DNA from: Hirsutella rhossiliensis
Taxonomy: Eukaryota > Ascomycota > Sordariomycetes > Hypocreales > Ophiocordycipitaceae
Assembly (NCBI RefSeq): GCF_020360975.1
Contig: NW_025408667.1
Location: 620,001 to 684,000, forward strand
Length of the DNA stretch: 64,000 nt
Direction: 5' to 3'
A model generated the notes under the pieces. It saw only the letters and a list, made by a program, of their open reading frames with translations. It did no database searches and was not told where the DNA came from. Each line of letters opens with the position of its first letter. Positions within the stretch are counted from its first letter, which is position 1. The position numbers and the translations under genes are program-made. Of this stretch, positions 27,611 through 37,109 are shown piece by piece.

Positions 27611-27625
27611 GGTTATAAGCCCGGC
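27611..27625 (+). other. Candidate primer-binding site, internal initiator tRNA-Met type
   Basis: GGTTATAAGCCCGGC starts at the first base after the 5' LTR. Reading one RIP change (ATAAG from ATGAG), it is complementary to the anticodon stem-loop region of fungal initiator tRNA-Met (GGGCTCATAACC) rather than to a tRNA 3' end. Drosophila copia is known to use this half-tRNA priming. The exact tRNA sequence of this organism is not in the window. Confidence 0.6.
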
Positions 27626-30600
27626 TTATTAAAATTCCTTTCGAAAATCCCTAACGACTTTTCTACCTTCCTACGCTCTTAAACTCCCGCCTAGACTTCT
27701 CGATCCCTACGAACGAAATAATACCGAATTTATATAAAATAGGTAGATAGAAAGAATATAAATTCTCTAGACTTAAGAAATTTAAATTATACCTTATAGA
27801 CAACGAGGATAGAAGCTATCCTTATAAAAGAAAAGCTTATTGCTACCTTAGAGTAAGAAAATTATATAAAGACTATAGAAGCTTTATCCTAGATTTTTCT
27901 TTAAGTTAAAGATAGCCCTTTAATGCAAATTAAGCATTTAATAAATGCTAAAGCTGCTTAGGATGAGCTTATAAAGCTATATAATCCGTCGAATTTCTCG
28001 TCGAATTATTTGCTTATAAAGCAGCTCTTTAATCTTAGTCCTCGGGCTCTAATTTGAGAAATACCTTTATAAGGTAAAAGAAATCTACGAGGATTTAAAA
28101 TCCCGTAATATAGAAATTCTAGAAGTTATCCTTATAGCATGGATTCTTAATTGCCTTAATAAGGAATTTAGAAGCTATATTATAAATATTACGTAGAGCC
28201 TTAGGTATAATTCTACGGCGTTTACCCTTAAATCCCTAATAGCTAGTCTTTTAGACGAAGCTAGAAGAATAGAGGATATAGATAAATCTTCGGAAAAAGC
28301 CTTCCTAATACGAAGGAAGCCTTAGAAATCCCGTAGAAATTCTATGGATACTCCTTATTATAAGGAATATAAAAAACCAGGGCATTTTATAGCAAATTGC
28401 TATAAATTACACCTAAATAAGGCTCCCGCTTATTAGGTATTAAATAAAGGAAAAAGGGACGATAGGACTCGAATTTCTAAGAAGAGAAAATCTTTTTCTT
28501 CTTCTTCTAAGAAGAAGAAATCCCCTTCTAGTAGCATTTCTACTACTAATAAAAGAAGGAAGGCTCGAATTACTAAGCTAGAGTCCGATTCGGAAGATAG
28601 TAATAAGGTCTTAAATATAGCTTCGTAAGAAAATATAGACCTAGATATCGACCTTATAGACCTTTCTAGGGCTCCGACCCCTATATAAACGTCTAAGGAT
28701 TTAGAGGTAATTTTAACCTCTATAAATACCCCTATAGTAGAAGCTAATAAAGACTCTCTTTTAGGACTTCTAGAAGCCTCGATTCCTAGAATAAAGGAAT
28801 TAGTCTTAAAGGTAAGAAGGAGGATTTCTAGTTATAAGAATAAAAGGATCTTTGATTTTATATATAATACCGGAGCTACTAGGCATATAGTATCTAATAA
28901 GAATTTCCTTATTAACTATAAAGAAATTAAGTCTAAAGTTTGCTAGGGAAAAGCTTCCTTTATATTAGTAAAAGGAAAGGGGACTTAGTATTTAAGTTCC
29001 CGTATAGTAGAAAAAGGTATATCCTTCGAGACTGCTTTTATATACCCGAATAAGGGTAAATATACTATCCTAATCTTATTTTAATAATACCTATGCCTTA
29101 GTAGGAGGAAATAAAGTCCTTTTATTAGATAATAAGGCTAAGGTCCTTACTAAAGGATTTCTTAGAAATAAATTATATTATATTCCTATAGAACCTTTAT
29201 TAGAAAGCTAATTAATCCTTATTACGTCTTTAAAAGCAAAGGATATAGATTTTTATACTTAGCACTTACGCTTAGGGCATATAAATAGTAGGGCTATTTT
29301 AGAAATATTAAAAGATATAATAAGGATATAAAAATGCCTTTAAAGAGAAAATAAAATAAGGCAATGCAGAATATATATTAGAGCTAAAGCAACGAATAAG
29401 GTTAATAAACAACCTTCGTATAAGTCTTATTCTTATTTAGAAAAATAGTATTAGATATTTAGGGGCTAATTAAAGTGCCTACTTATAATAAATATTACTA
29501 TTATATCTCTTTCTAGACGTAGGAACCCGATATCTAGAAATATACCTTCTTCGAAAAAGGAGAAGCTCTAAATAGGTTCCTAGAATTTAAAAATAGGGTG
29601 AAAATAACCTAAAAATACTAGGATTAGAGAAGCATTTTCTAATAATGCTAAAGAATTTATATATAAAATAAAGCTCTATTACGAAAAGAAGGAATTACCT
29701 TTAATTCTAGTCCTCCTAGGACGCTAGAATCTAACAGTAGAATAGAAAGAATAAATCGTACTATATTAGAAAAGTACGAGCTCTTTTATTTACTGCTAGG
29801 CTTCCTAAATATCTATAGGAGAAGCTGTTTTAACAGCTACCTATTTATATAATAGATCACCGCATTCTACGATAGGATTTAAAAGTCCTATAGAAAAGAG
29901 GATAATATAATACTACCCTTCGAGACCTTAAATAAAATTAAGACCTTTAGAAGCCTTATATATTATAAGAATAAAGACCTAAAGATAAGCTAGATAATAG
30001 AGCTTTTAAGGGAATAATAGTAGGCTATTTAGAAAATGCATATAAAATCTAGGATTTTCTAAGAGAAAGATTACTATCTCTAGAGATATTACTATACTAG
30101 AAAATAAATTTATAAAAAATCTAGAAATCTCTAGTAGTAATAATACCTTTGATTTTAATTCTATTCCGAATAAAGATAAGCTAGAAAGCTATATCCCTAT
30201 AGAGGAAGCTACTAGAGAACCTAGAGATAAAAGTCCCTCGCCCTCTATAGAAGAAGAGTCTCTAAATAACGATCCTATTCCTACTACTAGTAAAATAGTA
30301 GTAGAATTACCTAAAAGCGGAGGGGTTCGATTCTAACTATATCGAATACCCTAACGTTAATTTATTTCTAAACTGCGATTTTATAGAGTTAATTCTAGCT
30401 AGTATAGAAAATTAGGATCTAAAAATTCTAAAGACCTATAAATAGGCAATAAATAGCCTTAAAATAGCATTTTAGAAAGATACTATAATTAAGGAAATTA
30501 TCTAGCTAATTAAATATAAAACTTAGGAATTTTCCTACCTCCCTAGGGATAGGGAGGCTATAGGAGGCCGCTAGGTCTATACTATTAAGAAGGATAGTTA

Positions 30601-32399
30601 AAATAATATAATAAAATATAAAGCCGGTTTCGTAATATAGGATTTAAGTAGATCTATAGCTTAGATTTCTTAGATACCTTCTTAACTACAGCTAGACCAG
30701 ATCTATTAGAATTCTGCTTATTTTAGCTATTATCTACGAATTCGAAGCTTTGCAAATAGATATAATAAATGCCTTCGTATATACCGATATAGATAGCGAA
30801 GTATATATCGATCTTCCTATAGGCTACGAAGAATACGCTCTTAAAGAATATTATTTAAAACATAGATTAGCTTATAGAGCTAAAGGAATTAAATTAACTA
30901 AATTCCTAGACCTATATAAAACCGGTTAAATTAAAGCAAAGCTAAAGAAAGCATTATATAGCCTAAAATAAAGCCCTAAGCTCTAGTATAATTATTTAAA
31001 AATTATACTAAATAACCTCGGATTTCTTCCTCTTTTAATAGACGAAGGAGTATTTATAAATAAGGACTATAGTATAGCCTTAGCAATTTACGTCGACGAC
31101 TTTCTTATAGTAGGGCCCTCTAAATCTATAATAGAAGAAAGATTATTTAAATAATTATCTAAATTCCTAGATTTTACTATCTTAGGAGATATAAAAGACT
31201 TCTTAGGTCTAAATATTATAATAAACCGAGAAAATAAAGAGCTATATATATCCTAAGAAAATTATACCTTAAATAAATTAAAGGAATTTAATAAAGAAGG
31301 TTTAGGAACTTGAATTTACCGCTATAGTAGGCTTTAAGCATAAAAGCAAAGGAATTACCTTCTAAGGAAGATATATTGCAATTTTAGAAAGAAATAGGAT
31401 CTCTATTATACTTAGCCTTATTTACTAGGCTAGATATCTTATATTCTATAATTTCCTGCGCTAGATTCATGCTAAGCCCGACTAGACGTATTTTAAGGCT
31501 TTAAATATAATTTAGAAATATTTAAATAAATTCCTAGCCTAAAGATTAAATATAATTGTAATATCCTTTTACCTATCTATATATAAAGGTTTTACTCTAG
31601 CTAGGCGTCGGATTTAACGGACGGAAAATCCTTTTCCGGTTACTGTTTTTATATATATAATAATATAATAAGCTAGGCTTGCTCTAAGCAGAAAGCCGTT
31701 GCCCTTTCTACCTACGAAGTAGAGTATATTAGCCTTAAGGAGGCAAATAAAGAAGCTGTTTATTTAAATATGCTTTTTAAAAATATTACTAAGGATCTAT
31801 CTATTAAGATTCCTAATACTATACCTCCTATTTTAACGGATAATACTGCTGCTATTAAATTGCAGAAAATCCGGAATTTTATAAAAGGTCTAAGTATATA
31901 AGATTAGCCTATTACTATACTAGAACTAGTATAAGAGAAGGAAATTAGAGTTTTTATATTAAATTAGAAGATAATATAGCTGATATTTTTACGAAGGAAT
32001 TAAGACCTAGATTACTCTATAAATTTAGAGACGGTCTATCCTTAATATAAGTTCCTAAGCAATTAAAAGGGTTTTAGATATTTCTTATACTTTCTATATC
32101 TTTCCCCTACTAGGTTTTTCCTTTTTAGGTTTCCTAGAGAAATATTTACTAGGTTTTTATCTATTAAGATTTTCCTAGCAATAATAGGTTTTACCTTATA
32201 TAAGGTTATCCTATAAATAATTATTATAACTATAGATTTTTCCTACCATAGGTTTTTCTATTAGTATATACCTAAGGATTTTTTCCTAAGAAAGAATAGG
32301 TTTTATATATCCTATTAAGGTATAAGAATGGTTTTCCTATATTAGGTTTTACCCTATATATACTACTATAAATAAATTAGTAAAGAGTATATAAATCTA

Positions 32400-32414
32400 C
32401 TCTTTAAGGGAGGC
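32400..32414 (+). other. Copia polypurine tract region
   Basis: CTCTTTAAGGGAGGC lies immediately before the 3' LTR; the AAGGGAGG core is the likely plus-strand priming site. Confidence 0.5.
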
Positions 32415-32982
32415 TATAAGGAATAGTGTTCCTACTATAAATAAAGCAGCTATAATATACTCTCCCGATTATATAAGCTAATAAGTAGTATATTAATTAT
32501 AGATAAAATCTCATCCTATAGAGCAAGAATCGCTCGTTATTTTGCATGTCATTATGCATTAAACGGGTTGCCGGTTATCGTACAATCGGGAATCGAAGGA
32601 ACAGAGCTAGCTTGGAATACTAGCTAAGACCTCTTAAGAACACCGGCACGACCAACCTCCTCTAAACACGAATATCAGTGGAACCAAGACACTTCTAGAT
32701 TTACTCGAGGTATCACGGAATTCCCTAGTCTTAGGGCTATACGGCAGCCTAAATCTGGTCCCGAAAGGTTCTTCCGTTCAGCTACAATTATCTATATAAG
32801 ACAGTATGTCCGCTGGTAGATAGAGATAGAATCATTAACTTCAACACCTCTTCCACACACTAATATACTACCAATAAATTCCGTTGAAAATCCTACCTTA
32901 TACTCCTTCTTCCCCTCTATCACGTAGTCTTACGTGATTTCTTGATTTCCTAAAATTCCGCTTTTGCTTATATACCTTAAGA
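32415..32982 (+). repeat. Copia 3' LTR
   Basis: 568 bp and the best preserved of the three family LTRs in the window, with many CpA and TpG sites intact (for example GTCATTATGCATTAAACGGG near 32548). It is followed by the CTATC duplication. Confidence 0.93.
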
Positions 32983-32987
32983 CTATC

Positions 32988-34650
32988 TTACGCTTTCTCC
33001 TACTCCTATATATTACCGAATATATATATAAGGTTTTAAAAGAAGTCTTATAGGTCGCGTCTACCCTTAAGGCCGCCCTTATCTTAGAATCTAAAGATCC
33101 GCTATATCTAAAGCTTTAATAGTATATAAAGGAGTAAATACTATATTATATTATAATAGCTATTTAAGTCTTATTTCTTATTAGTTATAAACTTAATTTA
33201 TAGCTAGCTAAGGAAGAATTAAATAGACTCTAGCTTACTATTTAAAGTTAGCTAAGGAAGTAGCTTCTATATTAATAGTATCGCCGCTATAACTATTATT
33301 ATAAAGGTTATATAGGTTAACGCTAGTCTTATAAATAGCTCCTTTAGTATAGCGAGAACCTTATCTTTTTCGCTAGCTATTACGCTTTTAATCGCTTTTA
33401 GGATAGCTATAATACTTCCTATCTACTTAAGGGGGGGCGGAGTACTCTTTTAAGGAAGTAGTACTATTTCTAAAAAGATATTTATTAGATCTATTAGTTA
33501 ATAACTTATACTATTATAAAGTAGGTAGAGGCGTATATATAGGTACTATTTATAATATAATATTAATAAGCTATATAAAGCTTTTTTATACGTAGCTAAC
33601 CTACTTATATATATATAAGATCCGGCTCTTTATATATAACTACCTAGCTTAAGCTATAGCCTAAGCCTATAACCTATAATATTTAAAGACTCTTATAACT
33701 TTAAGTACTTTAATATTATTAATTATAAGTAATAAGCTTTATAGTTATTTTTTTAAAAGGGTATTAATATTATTATTAAATTTATACTAAGGGACCTTTT
33801 TAAGTATTAAGGATACTAAGTATTAGTAAAATATACTATAACTAGTAATAAATATAAAGTAATACTTACTATACTTAGTAATAGTCCTCCTATTACTTTA
33901 AATAGTTATAAGATATATTATTTAAGTAGTAAGAGTAAAAGGCTTATTTATTATAAAGTAAGTAAAGGTATAGGCTTAAGTATAGTTTATAGAAAGAAGG
34001 TTAATAATCTATAAAAGGGAAAAGAAAGAAAAGTATAGGCATAAAGGCTAATTATATATAAGCTTAGCCTAGACCTTAGTCTAGGCTTATATAAGGTAAA
34101 GCCTTTTTATTATACCCTTACTTAGCTTTAAAGAGGCGCGACTTTAAATAATACTTAATACTACGCCTAAAGGGATAGAACCCTCGCGCGGACTATATAT
34201 ACTTAGTCGCGGAAAAAGACATTAGTAAATAATATATAATACCCTCCTAAGCGAGCTTCTTAGATAGACTATATTATTAATAAGGGCCGCGCCCTAAGAG
34301 CTAGACTTAAGTACTTATAGTTAAGGAGTAAAGGTATATAAAATAGGATATAGCTAGCTTTAGTAAGCTTATAGAATCCCGCCCCTCTATATTAGCGTAC
34401 GGTAGTAGCTCTTAGTACTATAATATAAGAGATAGTACTCTAGTATATAAGGCTTTACTCCTTTCTATATAGCGCTATATAAATACTTTATTTTACTATA
34501 GTTATATTATATTAGCGGCCTTCTTACTTTTTAGCTGCCCTTTTAGTCGCTATAGGTATACGTTCTATTTATATAATAGCTACTACTATATATAAGGGAA
34601 CGCCTATAAAGCTTATAAAGGTATTACTAAGATTATATATTACTAGTACT
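32988..34650. other. Unclassified RIP-degraded repeat up to the island border
   Basis: This should be the continuation of the target at 27037 plus further repeat sequence. It includes the inverted partner of 351-538 at 33512-33698. No coding motif, LTR or TIR pair was recognised. Composition changes abruptly near 34,650. Confidence 0.6.
33512..33698 (-). repeat. Inverted copy of the 351-538 repeat
   Basis: The reverse complement aligns to 351-538 with scattered transitions and small indels. The two copies sit near opposite ends of the island. Confidence 0.6.
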
Positions 34651-35586
34651 CTTCTCGCCATCGGACAGCGGCGCAGAAGCCTATTATCGCTGGCCCAGGC
34701 ATTGGCAGACGATGTTGACGTGATTGGCATCAACCACTTCTTGGTCAATTACCCTGACAAAGTGACTGCAGATTGGTCTATAGTCCTTGACTTCTATTGC
34801 CGGCAGGTAGAAGACATGGTGCAGCAGGCCCCAGAGCTGCCAGTCTGGCTAGGCGGCTGGTCCATGGGCGGCAACATTGCTGTGGCGGTGGCCCAGCGAC
34901 TGCTGCCATGTCCGCAAATCCAGTCGCAGCTCATCCTTTTCGACTCACTGCCAGGTTATAGTCCTGCGGAGCGTGAAATTAGGGAACTTACCACCGACGT
35001 ATGGAGCCCATACCACCCAGATAACATCACGTATCGCCAGTTCGCTATGGCCGGCTATTCGCGACGCCGTTATTACCATTATGTCGATTGTCTTTTCGGC
35101 CATTTGCACGCCATGCAAGTTGACCATTGTCGCCATCCGCTACTGTTGGTCAAGTGTCTCGAGCCCTTGGGTCAGTATCGTTCAGATGAGCCGGATAACG
35201 GCTGGGGAAGGATCGCTGACATTGTCGTGGTGCATGACGTCAACGCTCACCATTATAACTTGATAATTAAGAAAGACGCAATTCAACAAGTGGCTTCAAT
35301 TGTGCGGCGAGCGCCTGCGCCAAGGGCCTCGCCCTTGAACTATTTGAACAACGTCTCGGTCAAAGTCACCCTATCGGAGGCATCTGTTGTGGGGTATCTT
35401 CTTGCAGAGCTGGTTCTTGTGCACAGAATATCAATGATTGCTTGCCGAATTTTGGGCCTGAGAGCCCATTCGACCATCTTATACCAAGAAGAATTCCAAC
35501 GAGTTGTCGTCACCCCGCAGCCTGACTCACCTGAGACCGTTCATGTTGGTAAGGTAGATATGTGTTCCCAGACGAGAGGACGGTAG
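34651..35586 (+). pseudogene. Orphan thioesterase domain, 3' remnant of an NRPS/PKS-type gene
   Basis: The reading frame is open from the island border to a stop at 35586 and has no ATG where the domain starts, so the 5' part is missing. The sequence is an alpha/beta-hydrolase thioesterase as found at the C-terminus of NRPS and PKS enzymes, where it releases the finished product. Visible are G-G-W-S-M-G-G with the nucleophile Ser (codon at about 34861), an I-L-F-D-S block with the probable triad Asp, and D-V-N-A-H-H-Y with the probable triad His (about 35246). Roughly 75 residues after the domain match nothing I recognise and may be read-through or an unspliced intron. The catalytic triad is intact, yet upstream modules are absent and repeat sequence begins directly before it. 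The likely cause is truncation by transposon insertion. A free-standing type II thioesterase with a lost N-terminus is the alternative. Confidence 0.7.
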
Positions 35587-35734
35587 TTTTTTGGGGACAA
35601 GAGCTACATCAGGAAAAGTTTGATCTCGTCTAGATGAAGTTTCTAGGTCAAGCGAGGTTAACGTCGCAAATGTCACAACGGGGAGGGTATATTTAACGGT
35701 CTCAGCTGAGTGTATTGACAACTAGTTGAGCGAC

Positions 35735-35815
35735 TGCAACGAGTATATAAAGCTTCTTCGCTATTACTTTTACTATTAGTTTCTATAATAGCTTTAGTAT
35801 ACTCAATATTTAATG
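35735..35815. other. Short AT-rich RIP-like patch
   Basis: About 80 bp of low GC sequence with TpA excess between the thioesterase remnant and the GH20 pseudogene. It coincides with the place where the GH20 C-terminal coding similarity fades. Confidence 0.45.
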
Positions 35816-37109
35816 TTAGTAGTTATGGTATGGATTGTCTTTAAAGTACCCCTAATGTTGAATCGAAATATGCTGATGTGCATTGACGTAGTCAGGGTCG
35901 AAGTAGGCCGGGAGAGTGCCCCAGATACGAACAGACTTGTTGTACATCTCTCGAATAAAGTCGTACATGACGTTCACAAACATGTTGTAGTCCTTGACTG
36001 GCCCCTTGTACTCATCTGCCCCGATAGAAACGGTCTTTGAGTGAAACCAAGGCCGGATCTCGCGCCAGATCATCTTCATGGTCGGCATTATATGTGGATG
36101 AGAAATATTCAATAGAATTAGGTCGCTCTCGAGGCTCAGCCGTGGACGCCACTGTACAATCGGCAGCGCGTGTCCAGGGGCCTCAATCTCGGGCAGGATG
36201 GTGACTTCGCGGGCCGTGCAGCTCCTCCGGATCTCGTTAAACTCGGCCCTTGTGTAAGACTCGATGCGACGGGTATTCAGTCCCTCTAGATCTTCATAGT
36301 CAGACCAAATCGGAACCAGGCGTCTAGCCCAAGCGACTGCTCCCGCGAATAGTTTTTGCTGTTGAATAAATTGTCGCTCAAATGCAGGTGAAAGATGTTT
36401 TGCTTGAAAAATGACATGTAGGAGCACATCTCGATGAGAAAGGTCCTGGGATAATAATTTCGAGCAGCGTCGAGCATCATACCGCGCTCGCCCCAGCCAA
36501 GCATGTCGTTCGCTGAGCCGTACGGCAGGCCCGGGTCGTCCTCGCGCAGAGCAGCCTGCTGCAAGACGGTCCACGTTCCCCACCAGACAACGAGCGAACT
36601 GGCTCCAGTGATAAAGATTCCCGAGCCATTGGTCGTCAGGCTGTAGCCCTCGGACGTCGGCCAGCCGGCAGCATCTGTATAGGCGGACTCATCGCCGAGA
36701 GTGAGATATATGCTGCTCTCCCCAGGGCTGTTGCTTTCCTCCACCTCGAGACGAATGCCAAAGACAGCCTCTAAGTCTTGTGAAAATGTGGTTTGCAAAG
36801 TCACGCAATGTGGGGGGATCAAGGTGGCTCCGTCTTTATCTCGAGAAGAGGCATGCTGAGCGTCAACTTCGATGCTCCTTATCTTAGATAGTTCGAATAC
36901 GTGCGGACCCGACTGACGGAACGGCACCGACGGGGTTCCGAAGAGGTCCGCGTATGCAATACGTGTGTAAGCGTGAAGGTTGAAGGTCGAGCGAGTAAGC
37001 GCCGAGCATGGAACAAGGAGATCAAGCCATTCATCTCATTCCTACCATTTTCCTGTCCTCCGAGTAGAGCCGGCGTCGCTGCTATTGCGAAAAGTAGCTT
37101 GAGCTTCAT
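35800..37109 (-). pseudogene. Beta-N-acetylhexosaminidase (GH20), degraded
   Basis: The family hydrolyses terminal N-acetylhexosamines from chitin oligomers and glycans and is usually secreted. A signal-peptide-like start M-K-L-K-L-L-F-A-I-A-A-T lies at 37109. The GH20 core is split over two frames: one ends in F-H-L-H-L-S-D-N-L-F, the next carries P-E-I-E-A-P-G-H-A and the catalytic I-G-A-D-E-Y. One base is missing near 36302-36312. A second, self-correcting frame slip seems present near 36780-36800. The chain stops at I-Q-H-stop (35852-35854), where the family has Trp; TGG-to-TAG equals CpA-to-TpA on the plus strand. Downstream, G-Y-F-K-D-N-P-Y is still readable, then homology is lost. An intron or a further break must lie between the signal peptide and Y-A-D-L-F-G-T. 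A sequencing error could explain the frameshift but not the stop and the missing C-terminus. Confidence 0.8.

Larger units (their letters stand above)
27043..32982 (+). mobile_element. Full-length Ty1/copia element, moderately RIP-mutated
   Basis: 5,940 bp with 568-bp LTRs and a perfect 5-bp target-site duplication CTATC (27038-27042 and 32983-32987). Plus-strand order is the copia order: gag zinc knuckle (about 28355-28405, K-P-G-H-F-I-A-N-C), protease (28851-28890, N-T-G-A-T-R-H-I), integrase zinc region (29260-29283, H-L-R-L-G-H), RT (about 30744-31320; Y-V-D-D-F-L-I-V-G at 31089-31115) and RNase H (about 31600-31760), ending near I-A-D-I-F-T-K-E-L (31978-32004). The frames are broken by stops and frameshifts. 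More CpA/TpG sites survive than in the Gypsy copies, so it was less exposed to RIP or is younger. Confidence 0.93.
1..34650. other. RIP-saturated AT-rich transposon island
   Basis: The whole left half consists of degenerate repeats. CpA and TpG dinucleotides are nearly missing, TpA is in large excess and CpG is retained, which is the pattern of classical RIP (C-to-T at CpA on both strands) rather than CpG deamination. Because ATG, TGG, CAA and CAG codons are converted, no frame of useful length survives on either strand. Retrotransposon protein motifs are still recognisable when stops are read through. The island ends abruptly between about 34,640 and 34,660, where balanced composition resumes. 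Such islands are usually heterochromatic in filamentous ascomycetes; that part is family knowledge, not visible here. Confidence 0.93.

Noticed and set aside
34877..35263. Second plus-strand frame over the thioesterase domain
   Set aside because: It lies out of frame with the conserved G-W-S-M-G, Asp and His motifs and is a shadow.
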